NCBI RefSeq assembly: GCF_002161055.1
Contig: NZ_NFLT01000003.1
Span: forward strand, 62,001 to 126,000
Source of the DNA: Tyzzerella sp. An114
GTDB lineage: Bacteria > Bacillota > Clostridia > Lachnospirales > Anaerotignaceae
DNA: 64,000 bases
Direction: 5' to 3'
Below, one piece after another: positions 25,541 to 35,503 of this stretch (positions within the stretch are counted from its first letter, which is position 1; every line of letters starts with the position of its first letter). A program made the translations under genes and the position numbers. A model generated the notes under the pieces. It did not search any database, was not told the origin of the DNA, and was given only the letters and a program-made list of their open reading frames with translations.

Positions 25541-26731
25541 ATGGATTGTAGAGATGCTTTTTGTTTGATGAATATGTTTATTGATGGGGAAATTTCAGAA
25601 AACGAAAAAATAGAGCTTCTTGAGCATATTGAAAAATGTGAAAATTGTAAAAAAGAATTTGAAGAACTTCAAGAAACTGTAAAAGAGCTTAGAGAGACTC
25701 CATTGGAAGAACTTCCTAAAAATTATCATAATGAACTTATGCAGAAACTTGAAAATGAGATAAATCCCAAAGTAATTCCTATACGTAAAAATAAAAAATA
25801 TAAAACTGTATATAAATTTATAGGGTTTGCAGCAGTATTTGCCCTTTTCATTGTTGGAGGAACTAAAGCAGGGCTTCTTAATATGAAAGATGGTAAATAT
25901 GAAAATATGCCTTCCTCTGTTTTAGAAAATGAGGATGTTAATATTAATGAAAATACAGAACAAAATAGTACTGATTTAGTTTTGAAAGATAATGATGAAA
26001 AATCATCAAAAAATATAGAAGAAAATGATGTTGAAGAAAAATCAAATGAACCTATTGATGAAACATCAGAAGAAACAGTTACACCTAATAATGAAAATAT
26101 TACACCAAAAGAAAAAAGTAGTGATGTTAAAAATAATGATACAAACGGAATTATAGATAATACAAATAGTTCAAATACTGATAAAAATTTAAGTGAAAAT
26201 AATGAAAATGTTTCATCAGAGACAGCAGAAGTTTCAGGATATTCAGGAGGAAATATAGGAAAATCAAATACTCCGGATATGCTTATGTCAGAAGGTCTTG
26301 ATTTGAGAAATATTCCTTCTAATGGTCTTATGACTGTAAATAGTCCAAATTCATATACTGTTTATTCTGCTGATATAAATACAAATAATGAGAGTTATAA
26401 TACTATTGTTGATTTGGCAAAAACATATAATGGAACAATTTCTCAGGAAGAAAATAAAACTACTGTTGTAATGTCCACAAATGATTATAAAAATTTTGTT
26501 GAAGCTTTAAAATCAAAAAATATCTGTACTGTATCTGAAAGTTCAAAGGATTATTCTAAAGAATATAATAATCTTTCAAATGAACTTTCAAATATAAATG
26601 AAGACATTAAAAATACAAATGATGAAAACAGTAAAAAAGAACTTGAAAAACAGATTAAAAGTATTGAAAATCAAATAAGTGCTATTGATGAGAATTTAAA
26701 TCGCTGTGAAATATATATTTATAAAAATTAA
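25541..26731 (+). CDS. Membrane anti-sigma factor with zf-HC2 and DUF4349-like domains
   Basis: A 396-residue anti-sigma factor. The cytoplasmic N terminus is a zinc-binding anti-sigma domain with H29, C33 and C36 (HIEKCENC). One transmembrane helix lies at about residues 90-107. Outside is a long N/E/S/T-rich low-complexity linker (about 115-245), then a DUF4349-like domain (about 280-396) ending in a coiled coil (SNELSNINEDIKNTNDENSKKELEKQIKSIENQI). It should hold the sigma factor until an external signal arrives. The ATG directly follows the sigma stop codon, with AAAGGAGG inside the sigma gene. Confidence 0.9.
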   Translation: MDCRDAFCLMNMFIDGEISENEKIELLEHIEKCENCKKEFEELQETVKELRETPLEELPKNYHNELMQKLENEINPKVIPIRKNKKYKTVYKFIGFAAVFALFIVGGTKAGLLNMKDGKYENMPSSVLENEDVNINENTEQNSTDLVLKDNDEKSSKNIEENDVEEKSNEPIDETSEETVTPNNENITPKEKSSDVKNNDTNGIIDNTNSSNTDKNLSENNENVSSETAEVSGYSGGNIGKSNTPDMLMSEGLDLRNIPSNGLMTVNSPNSYTVYSADINTNNESYNTIVDLAKTYNGTISQEENKTTVVMSTNDYKNFVEALKSKNICTVSESSKDYSKEYNNLSNELSNINEDIKNTNDENSKKELEKQIKSIENQISAIDENLNRCEIYIYKN

Positions 26732-26761
26732 ACAGCGTAAAATATAAAAGGGGGACTTATT

Positions 26762-27505
26762 ATGAAAAAACTTTTAAGAAAAACTTTGGGCATTGTTTTG
26801 GCAGGAGTTATGACCTTTGGAGCTTTAGGAGTTATAGCTTTTGCTGGGGATATTGTTCCAAACACAATTACTGTTTCTGGTACTGGAGTTGTTAAAGTAA
26901 AACCTGATACTGCGGATATTTCTTTCTCTGTTGAGACAAAGGGAAAGACAAACAGTGAGGCTCAGGCTGAAAATGCAAAGGTTACTGATAGTGTTAAAAA
27001 AGCTCTCAAAAATTTTGGTATAAACGAGGAAAATATAATAACATCAGGCTATTCAGTATACCCAGATTACTATTATGACAGCGATACAAAAGAAGATAAA
27101 ATTACAGGATATACAGCTTCAAACAGATTTACTGTTACAACAAAACAGATTGATAAAGCCGGAGAAATTATGGAAATTGCTATAAATGCTGGTGCAACAA
27201 GAACTAATGGTGTAAACTTCTATGTTGAAGATACTAATAAGTATTATGGTGATGCTCTTAAATCAGCTGTTGTCAATGCTTCAAAAAGTGCTAAGTCCAT
27301 TGGAGAAGCTCTTGGTGTTTCAATATCTAACCCTGTAAGCGTTACAGAAATACCTAGCTCAAATTCTTATGAGGTTTATGGAAAAAATATGGCTATGGCT
27401 GATATGGCTGTTGAAGAAAGTATGGGAGGTTCTGCACCTTCAACAACTATCACTTATGATGATATTGAAATAAAAGCAAATGTAACTGTTGTATATGGAT
27501 ACTGA
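26762..27505 (+). CDS. SIMPL-domain (DUF541) exported protein
   Basis: A 247-residue protein with a signal peptide (cut near AFA, residue 28) and a SIMPL/DUF541 domain: PNTITVSGTGVVKVKPDTADISFSVETKGKTNSEAQAENAK, then NIITSGYSVYPDYYYDSD and a C-terminal ITYDDIEIKANVTVVYGY. Members sit in the periplasm or cell wall space and are linked to envelope or oxidative stress; the molecular role is unclear. As the third gene of the ECF sigma operon, 30 bases after the anti-sigma gene, it is a plausible target or sensor component. Confidence 0.9.
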   Translation: MKKLLRKTLGIVLAGVMTFGALGVIAFAGDIVPNTITVSGTGVVKVKPDTADISFSVETKGKTNSEAQAENAKVTDSVKKALKNFGINEENIITSGYSVYPDYYYDSDTKEDKITGYTASNRFTVTTKQIDKAGEIMEIAINAGATRTNGVNFYVEDTNKYYGDALKSAVVNASKSAKSIGEALGVSISNPVSVTEIPSSNSYEVYGKNMAMADMAVEESMGGSAPSTTITYDDIEIKANVTVVYGY

Positions 27506-27517
27506 TATAATTTTTTA

Positions 27518-27549
27518 AAAAAAGAGTAGTATTTTACTACTCTTTTTTA
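27518..27549 (+). terminator. Terminator of the ECF sigma operon
   Basis: The stem AAAAAGAGTAGTA/TACTACTCTTTTT with a TTT loop is followed by a T-rich tract. Confidence 0.9.
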
Positions 27550-27641
27550 TTTAATATTACAAAAATGATTACAAATATAATAAAATATTGAAAATAATCC
27601 CTTTTTATGTTATTATTTTTATGGTTAAAGGGGGAGTGTAT

Positions 27642-28163
27642 TTGATAAATTTTAAATTTGTTTTTATTATAACAATGGGATTGTTTTTACAAAGTGATGT
27701 AAATATATTTGCAAATAACATTACACAAATTGAAAACTATGAAAATAATAATAGTATTAAAAATAGTATACCTTATAAAGTGTATCCTGGACAAAATTAT
27801 GTTTTATATGATGATATGCTTTTTGAGATGAATGATGCTCCTTTGTTCAAATATAATACTGTAATTATACCAATAGAGAGCTTTATAAAAACAATTGATG
27901 AAGGATATAGTATAAAATGTATTGATGAAAAAAAGAGTATTTATAGAATTTATTATCCTGATAATGGTTTTTCAGATATATGTTTAAATGATAGTATAAT
28001 AAAATGTGGTTCTGAGATAATTAGTATTAAAAATAAACCAGAAATTATTAATGGAACATTGTATATTCCATATAGTGATGAATATTTTCATAAAATATTA
28101 GGTATTTCAAAAGAAAATGTAATTATGTCAGATAATATGCTTGAAATAGAATTGTATTTTTAA
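27642..28163 (+). CDS. Exported protein, copper amine oxidase N-terminal-like domain
   Basis: About 173 residues with a signal peptide (FVFIITMGLFLQSDVNIFA). The mature part shows the pattern of the copper amine oxidase N-terminal/stalk domain common in clostridial surface proteins: VLYDDMLFEMNDAPLFKYNTVIIPIESFIKTIDEGYSIKC, then NGTLYIPYSDEYFHKILG. No catalytic domain is attached, so it may be a small surface or binding protein. The start TTG at 27642 follows AAAGGGGGAG; an ATG 18 codons upstream lacks a ribosome site. The function is unknown. Confidence 0.68.
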   Translation: MINFKFVFIITMGLFLQSDVNIFANNITQIENYENNNSIKNSIPYKVYPGQNYVLYDDMLFEMNDAPLFKYNTVIIPIESFIKTIDEGYSIKCIDEKKSIYRIYYPDNGFSDICLNDSIIKCGSEIISIKNKPEIINGTLYIPYSDEYFHKILGISKENVIMSDNMLEIELYF

Positions 28164-28271
28164 AGTCTTTTAATTATAAATTAATTGTAACAAATAAATT
28201 TATAAATCATAGAATACTATTAGATAATGAGTTTTTGTACATGCATTATAAAAATATTATGGGGGTATTCT

Positions 28272-28478
28272 ATGATTAAAATTAATGTAAAATATAAAAA
28301 TCCATATTTTTGGATAGGTCTTTTAGGAGTTATATTTACAGCCATAGATGCAGACATTGAGATGTTCACGAATTGGCAAATTGTTATAGATAGTATAAAA
28401 AATGTTTTTAGTAATCCATATATGATTTTAAATATTATTATGGCCATTATAGGAGTTATAAATGACCCAACAAAATAA
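28272..28478 (+). CDS. Orphan phiLC3-type holin-like protein
   Basis: A 68-residue protein: MIKINVKYKNPYFWIGLLGVIFTAI, a short polar loop, then IVIDSIKNVFSNPYMILNIIMAIIGVINDPTK. Two hydrophobic segments, the KNP-FW start and the final NDPT motif match phage holins of the phiLC3 type, which make membrane holes for lysins. No lysin or other phage gene is near. It has its own terminator. It could be a phage relic or a domesticated holin. The ATG at 28272 is preceded by GGGGG; an upstream in-frame start has no ribosome site. Confidence 0.78.
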   Translation: MIKINVKYKNPYFWIGLLGVIFTAIDADIEMFTNWQIVIDSIKNVFSNPYMILNIIMAIIGVINDPTK

Positions 28479-28479
28479 T

Positions 28480-28512
28480 TAAAAAAGCAGCTATTTTATA
28501 TAGCTGCTTTTT
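28480..28512 (+). terminator. Terminator after the holin-like gene
   Basis: The stem AAAAAGCAGCTA/TAGCTGCTTTTT with a TTTTA loop is followed by T residues. Confidence 0.9.
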
Positions 28513-28667
28513 TATATATTTAAAATTTTAAAATATATATAAAACCTTTATTTTTAAAGCTTTTTTTGTATAAAAATGTGTGTCTAACATTGTGTGGTAA
28601 AAATATTACTATGTCTTATATCTATATTGTTTTACTCATTTTTCCTATTAGCTAGGCAATTCTTTAT

Positions 28668-28696
28668 TTGAAATTTTTATCAATAGATTTTAATAT
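28668..28696 (+). promoter_or_regulatory. Promoter of the PTS locus
   Basis: -35 TTGAAA (28668-28673) and -10 TAATAT (28691-28696) are separated by 17 bases, about 52 bases before the EIIC start codon. Confidence 0.58.
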
Positions 28697-28710
28697 ATAG
28701 CTATCAGTAG

Positions 28711-28722
28711 ATGACCGGTCAT
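28711..28722. promoter_or_regulatory. Perfect palindrome downstream of the PTS promoter
   Basis: ATGACCGGTCAT is a perfect 12-base palindrome, G+C-rich against an AT-rich background. It lies about 8-20 bases after the predicted transcription start of the PTS operon and before its ribosome site. This is a good position for an operator. The binding protein is unknown; the downstream PRD regulator is one candidate. Confidence 0.4.
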
Positions 28723-28747
28723 TGAAAATAGTATTAGGAGGGTACAA

Positions 28748-30022
28748 ATGAACACATCAAAATTACAAACATCTTTATCAAAATGGCTTATGCCGATAGC
28801 CAATAAGGTAGAGCAGCAAAAACATCTTCAGGCTATTAAAGACGGTATGATAGCAATTATCCCAATAATAATTTTAGGTTCAATATGTATATTGCCTATA
28901 GCTATTGCAAACCTTCTTGGTAGTGGTCCGGTGTATGATTTCATAACAAACAATATGAGTATTCTTACATATCCGGATAAATTTACAAATGGTTTATTAT
29001 CACTTTATGCTGCTTTCTTTATTGCAGATTCTTTGGGAAAAAGATATGGACTTAACACAGCACAGCTCGGAATTACAGCAGTAATAGTTCATGCAATATT
29101 AAGTGGTGTAATAATTGAAGGCGGTATCGGAAATCAGTATTTCGGTGCTGAAGGTCTTTTCACAAGTATAGTTTCTTCTATATTGACTGTTGAAGTAACT
29201 AGATTTATGATTAACAAAAAATTAGTAATAAAACTTCCAGATAGTGTTCCAGTTATGGTAGGAGAGAGTTTTAGTAGTCTTCTCCCATTAATAGTAAACG
29301 CTATTATAGCAACAATAATAGTTGCAATTACAGAAAAAGTAGCAGGAAAAGTATTTCCAGAGTTTATAATGAGTATACTTGCACCAGCTATAAAATCAAT
29401 GGATACATTACCAGCAGTTATGATAGTAATGCTTCTTACACAGCTTTTATGGTTCTTTGGACTTCATGGTCCAGCCATAACATCAGCAGTTTGGGCTCCT
29501 TTTGCAATACAGTATGCCGCTGAAAATATTGCAGCCTATACAGCAGGTCAGCCTGTAACACACTTCTTTACATTTGGACTTTATTATAACATGTTACAGG
29601 TTACAGGTTCTGGATTAACAATAGGTCTTGTAATACTTATGATTAAATCAAAAGCAAAAAGTTTAAGTGCAGTTGGAAAAGTTGGTATTATACCTTCATG
29701 TTTTGGAATTAATGAGCCTATAATATTTGGTGCTCCTATTATTCTTAATCCATTTATGTTTATACCTTTTGTATTTGGACCACTTGTAGTAACAATAATT
29801 ACATATTTTGCTATGACAAGCGGACTTGTTGGAATGCCAATAGCAAACCCACCAAGTTTCCTTCCACCAGGAGTTGGAGCTTTCATAATGACTCTTGATT
29901 GGAAATCAGTTGCACTTGTATTTGTAAACATTATTATTATGACAGTAATATATTATCCATTCTTCAAAGCTATGGAAGCAGATGAGTTGAAAAAAGAACA
30001 GGAATATGAATCAGCCATGTGA
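28748..30022 (+). CDS. PTS EIIC component, lactose/cellobiose family
   Basis: A 424-residue membrane permease of the PTS Lac family. The start KWLMPIANKVEQQKHLQAIKDGMIAIIPIIILGSICILP is typical of cellobiose EIIC. Other signatures are LLWFFGLHGPAITSAVWAPF, SGLTIGLVILMI and PSCFGINEPIIFGAPIILNPFMFIPF, the latter being the conserved substrate-site NEP region. It carries sugar through the membrane while EIIB phosphorylates it. EIIB and EIIA are separate genes downstream. The GH4 enzyme in the same locus suggests an alpha-linked disaccharide, unusual for this family. Confidence 0.95.
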   Translation: MNTSKLQTSLSKWLMPIANKVEQQKHLQAIKDGMIAIIPIIILGSICILPIAIANLLGSGPVYDFITNNMSILTYPDKFTNGLLSLYAAFFIADSLGKRYGLNTAQLGITAVIVHAILSGVIIEGGIGNQYFGAEGLFTSIVSSILTVEVTRFMINKKLVIKLPDSVPVMVGESFSSLLPLIVNAIIATIIVAITEKVAGKVFPEFIMSILAPAIKSMDTLPAVMIVMLLTQLLWFFGLHGPAITSAVWAPFAIQYAAENIAAYTAGQPVTHFFTFGLYYNMLQVTGSGLTIGLVILMIKSKAKSLSAVGKVGIIPSCFGINEPIIFGAPIILNPFMFIPFVFGPLVVTIITYFAMTSGLVGMPIANPPSFLPPGVGAFIMTLDWKSVALVFVNIIIMTVIYYPFFKAMEADELKKEQEYESAM

Positions 30023-30039
30023 TAAACAGGAGAATGCCT

Positions 30040-31974
30040 ATGTTTACTAAGAGACAATTAAAAATATTAGATTTGGTAGTTAAAAATTCAAACGGTGTTA
30101 CCGGAACGGCTATTGCTGATATTTTGAATGTATCTTCACGCACAGTAAGAAATGATATATCATCTATAAACAGTATGTTTAAGGATAAAAAGGTCAAAAT
30201 AAATTCTTCAAATAAAAAGGGATATTTTGTTGACTCTGACCATGTAGAATATATAAAAAACATAATAAATCTTCTCGAAAATAAAAATAATGACTATGTT
30301 GAAAGCGATGAAAGAATACTTAAAATTATGGGAAAGGTTTTCTTTCATGGAAAACAAAGCTTTTATGATATATCTGATGAACTTTATTTGTCAGAACAAA
30401 TGGTTTATAAAGAGTGTAACAAATTAAGAAAATTTTTAAATGAGAACTATGGTTATAATTATATAAAAATTTCAGGAGACTCTATACAAAATGAGTCTTC
30501 TGAAGAAATTATAAGACAGCTTTTTTTCAAAATGCTTAAAGACTCTGTATCGTCAAATAAAATGACATATAAAAAAGAACTTGAATATCTTCTGTGTGAA
30601 AATTTTATAGATGAGGATTTTGAAAATCTTTATAAAAAAATAAAAAGTTTTTTTGAAGTGCATAAAATAAGTGTTGATGATAAATCAATGGATATGATAG
30701 CAGGTTCAATATATATATGTGTTGCAAGAAATAATTGTGGCTTTACAGTAAGTGAAAAAAGTCCTATGAGAAGTTCATCAATAGCTGACTTGTTAATAGA
30801 CAAACTGGAAAACACTGGCTTTAATCTTACAGAAAACGATAAAGGTTGTCTTTATGATTTCCTCTGGTGTATAAAAATGCCAGATAGCATACTTGATTGT
30901 GAAGGGATTTCAAATACAGCTTTCAGTATAGTAAATGAATTCTGTACCAATGTAATGGAGAAATACAGTTTTGACCTTAAAGAGTCTAAAGATGTAATAA
31001 ATTATCTTTCTGTACATATTGAATATATGTTAAGAAGGCTTGATATGGGTTATGAGCTTAACAATCCTATGATAGATGATATAAAAAAGAAATATCCTCT
31101 TGCTTATGAAATTGCTATGCTTATTGTCCACACAATATATAAATATAAGAAAAAATATCCTGCTGATGATGAGATTTCTTATGTTGCAGTATACATAGAG
31201 TATTATCTTCAAATGAGTAATACAAAACTAAAAACAGTAATAATAAATGATAACAGTATGGGTGTTAATAATATAATAAGGAACTGGCTTGCAACTAATT
31301 TTTCAAATCAAATAGAAATTGTTGGTAATATACATATGCATTATCTTGAAAAGTATATGAAAGATAATGAAATTGACCTTATTGTATCACTTAGAGAAAT
31401 ACCTCAAAATATAACAACACCTTCTTATGTTATAGAAAACATTCCTTATAAAACAGATTACGACCTTTTAAATTCTCTTATACATAAAATTAAAATAAAT
31501 CATAGATATGAGAATATAACAAGGAGAATGTTCGATAAAAAGTTTATAAAATTCTACAATAATAATGAAAGTTTTGAAGACGTAATAAAAGATATGTCTT
31601 TAACTCTTGAAAAGAATAAAAGAATTGAAAGTGCTAAAAAGTTTAGTGACGATGTCATAGAACGTGAAAAAATCTATCCAACAGCTGTTGGAAGATATTT
31701 TGCAATACCTCACCCATTGGCTACATTTGCAAAACAAACTACTGTAAGTGTGGCCATGCTTGATAAACCTGTAATATGTGATGGCAGAGAAATGAAGATT
31801 ATATTTTTACTTGCAATAGAAAATAAAATTGATGATGATGTAAGTACGCTTTTTCAATTCTTTAAACAAATAGCATTAGATAAGAAGCTTTTTAAAAGCC
31901 TTCTCGATGTAAAAAACAAAGATGAATTTATGGAGAAAATGATATATATTTCAAAAAATATACAACTTCAATAA
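30040..31974 (+). CDS. PRD-containing PTS regulator (MtlR/LicR type)
   Basis: A 644-residue activator-type regulator. N-terminal helix-turn-helix (TGTAIADILNVSSRTVRNDI), a second helical DNA-binding part, two PRD regions, a remnant EIIB-like domain and a C-terminal EIIA (PTS_IIA_2) domain. PRD2 holds a histidine near residue 319; the EIIA domain has the phosphorylatable histidine in AIPHP near residue 551. Several usual sites are lost: PRD1 shows AGSIYICVAR and PRD2 ends VAVYIEYYLQ without histidine, and the EIIB-like loop reads INDNSMG where a cysteine is expected. The ATG at 30040 has AGGAGA at the right distance. Confidence 0.9.
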   Translation: MFTKRQLKILDLVVKNSNGVTGTAIADILNVSSRTVRNDISSINSMFKDKKVKINSSNKKGYFVDSDHVEYIKNIINLLENKNNDYVESDERILKIMGKVFFHGKQSFYDISDELYLSEQMVYKECNKLRKFLNENYGYNYIKISGDSIQNESSEEIIRQLFFKMLKDSVSSNKMTYKKELEYLLCENFIDEDFENLYKKIKSFFEVHKISVDDKSMDMIAGSIYICVARNNCGFTVSEKSPMRSSSIADLLIDKLENTGFNLTENDKGCLYDFLWCIKMPDSILDCEGISNTAFSIVNEFCTNVMEKYSFDLKESKDVINYLSVHIEYMLRRLDMGYELNNPMIDDIKKKYPLAYEIAMLIVHTIYKYKKKYPADDEISYVAVYIEYYLQMSNTKLKTVIINDNSMGVNNIIRNWLATNFSNQIEIVGNIHMHYLEKYMKDNEIDLIVSLREIPQNITTPSYVIENIPYKTDYDLLNSLIHKIKINHRYENITRRMFDKKFIKFYNNNESFEDVIKDMSLTLEKNKRIESAKKFSDDVIEREKIYPTAVGRYFAIPHPLATFAKQTTVSVAMLDKPVICDGREMKIIFLLAIENKIDDDVSTLFQFFKQIALDKKLFKSLLDVKNKDEFMEKMIYISKNIQLQ

Positions 31975-32005
31975 AAGATATATAAATTAAAGGGAGATGT
32001 CTAAT

Positions 32006-32299
32006 ATGAAAATTTTATTAGTTTGTAATGCAGGTATGTCAAGTTCTATATTAGTTAAAAAAATTAAAGAGGCAGGAGAAAAAAGAGGTCTTGACCTTAC
32101 TGTTGAAGCTAAGTCAAGCAACGGTGTTATGGCTGAGGTTGGAAAATGGGATGTATGTCTTGTAGGACCACAGATTATATATGCTGTTGAAACTATAAAA
32201 GCTACTCTTGGAATTCCTGTTCAGGCTGTTGAACCAAGAGTTTATGCTATGGCTGACGGTGACAAAGCTCTTGACCAAGCATTAAAAATGGCTCAGTAA
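32006..32299 (+). CDS. PTS EIIB component, lactose/cellobiose family
   Basis: A 97-residue soluble EIIB. MKILLVCNAGMSSSILVKKI has the phosphorylatable cysteine at residue 7. WDVCLVGPQIIYAVETIKA and GIPVQAVEPRVYAMADGDKAL complete the cellobiose-type fold. It takes phosphate from EIIA and passes it to the sugar in EIIC. The start ATG at 32006 follows AGGGAG; a start three codons upstream lies within that site. Confidence 0.95.
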   Translation: MKILLVCNAGMSSSILVKKIKEAGEKRGLDLTVEAKSSNGVMAEVGKWDVCLVGPQIIYAVETIKATLGIPVQAVEPRVYAMADGDKALDQALKMAQ

Positions 32300-32336
32300 T
32301 TTTAAAATCTGAGATAAAGAAAGTAGGTAAAAAGGT

Positions 32337-32657
32337 ATGGTGGATATTGAAAAAGTTTCCATGACAGCAATGGAAATAATAACATATGCAGGACTTGCAA
32401 AGTCAAATTACCTTATGGCATTAAAAGACTATAAGGCAGGAAAAAAAGATGAGGCTTTCAAAAAAATAGAGGAAGGTTCTGCCGAGTTTGCAAAAGCTCA
32501 TGAAGTACATAGTAAAGTATTAACTGATGAAATGGAAAAACTTGAACCACAAGTATGTTTGTTGCTTGTTCATGCAGAAGACCAGCTTATGGGAGCTGAA
32601 AGCATAAGATTACTTGTTGAAGAATTAATAGAATTATATGGAGAAAGGGAGAAATAA
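32337..32657 (+). CDS. PTS EIIA component, lactose/cellobiose family
   Basis: A 106-residue helical EIIA. The active-site histidine is H79 in CLLLVHAEDQLMGAESIRLLVEELIELY, the typical C-terminal helix. The N-terminal part is METYAGLAK-like (MEIITYAGLAKSNYLMAL). It accepts phosphate from HPr and forms a trimer in relatives. It sits 37 bases after EIIB and two bases before the RarA-C-like gene, in one operon. Confidence 0.95.
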   Translation: MVDIEKVSMTAMEIITYAGLAKSNYLMALKDYKAGKKDEAFKKIEEGSAEFAKAHEVHSKVLTDEMEKLEPQVCLLLVHAEDQLMGAESIRLLVEELIELYGEREK

Positions 32658-32659
32658 AA

Positions 32660-33268
32660 ATGGAAGTAAAATATAGTTTTTGGTCAGAAGTTAAAACAAG
32701 AAATGGATTTGCAGCAGATGAAATTATATCATCTTTACAGAAATCAATAAGAAGAAACATGGTTGAGGAAGCTTGTACATTCGCTTATGAATTATACATA
32801 TCATCACCACAGCTCTTAGAAAAAATGTGGAGAAGACTTCTTACAATATCTGTTGAAGACATTGGATTTGGAAATCTTGATGCAGCAGTACAGATTAATA
32901 CATTAAATGAAATGAGAAAGAATTTCCCATATGATGACGGAGACCAGCCAATGTATTTCATTCATGCAATTCGTGTTCTCTGTGCTAGTGATAAAGATAG
33001 GTCAAGTGATTACCTTAAAAATATAATTATAAAAGGGTTTGCAATGGGCAAAAAACCTGAAATACTTGACGTTGCTCTCGACAAACATACAAAGAGAGGA
33101 AAACTCATGGGTAGAGGTTCAAAACACTTCTTTGAAGAAGGAACAAAAGTTATACCACAGATTGAAGTTGACAACGATTATAGAGAAAGATACGGAAAAA
33201 TTCTTGAAGTATATAAACCAGAAGATGCTGTTGAAGGTGCATTCCAGTATAGTCAGGACCAGTATTAA
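32660..33268 (+). CDS. Stand-alone RarA/MgsA C-terminal-like protein
   Basis: A 202-residue cytoplasmic protein without P-loop. Its middle resembles the C-terminal region of RarA: LQKSIRRNMVEEACTFAYEL and MWRRLLTISVEDIGFGNLDAAVQI parallel KSMRGSDPDAAIYYLAKM and ARRIVICASEDVGNADPHALQV of the rarA product in this same window (10539-11855). Later come HAIRVLCASDKDRSSDYLK and a KLMGRGSKHFFEEG basic segment. Genes like this are often just called AAA family, though the ATPase part is absent. It lies two bases after the PTS EIIA gene and clearly belongs to the operon, but no role in sugar uptake is known to me. Confidence 0.7.
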   Translation: MEVKYSFWSEVKTRNGFAADEIISSLQKSIRRNMVEEACTFAYELYISSPQLLEKMWRRLLTISVEDIGFGNLDAAVQINTLNEMRKNFPYDDGDQPMYFIHAIRVLCASDKDRSSDYLKNIIIKGFAMGKKPEILDVALDKHTKRGKLMGRGSKHFFEEGTKVIPQIEVDNDYRERYGKILEVYKPEDAVEGAFQYSQDQY

Positions 33269-33355
33269 TTAATTGTTATATATAATATAGAAAATCTTTA
33301 CTTTAAGTTTAAGACTATAATTTAATAATATTAAATGAACTGCTTTTACATCTAA

Positions 33356-35346
<1,991 letters not shown>

Positions 35347-35368
35347 TAAAGTGTATCCCTAATTTTTT

Positions 35369-35416
35369 AAAATACCCTTGACTTGTATATATTTTACAGG
35401 ACAAGGGTATTTTTAA
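35369..35416 (+). terminator. Terminator of the PTS locus
   Basis: The eleven-base stem AAATACCCTTG/CAAGGGTATTT encloses a 21-base loop and is followed by T residues. Confidence 0.8.
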
Positions 35417-35447
35417 CAAATTTTTAAAATATGATAGTGTTATATAA

Positions 35448-35477
35448 TTGATTTATATAGTATAATTCTGTTATAAA
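35448..35477 (+). promoter_or_regulatory. Probable promoter of the ADP-ribosylglycohydrolase gene
   Basis: -35 TTGATT (35448-35453) and -10 TATAAA (35472-35477) are separated by 18 bases, 26 bases before the start codon. Confidence 0.45.
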
Positions 35478-35503
35478 TTAAATTTGAAGTGGGGGGAACA
35501 GAA

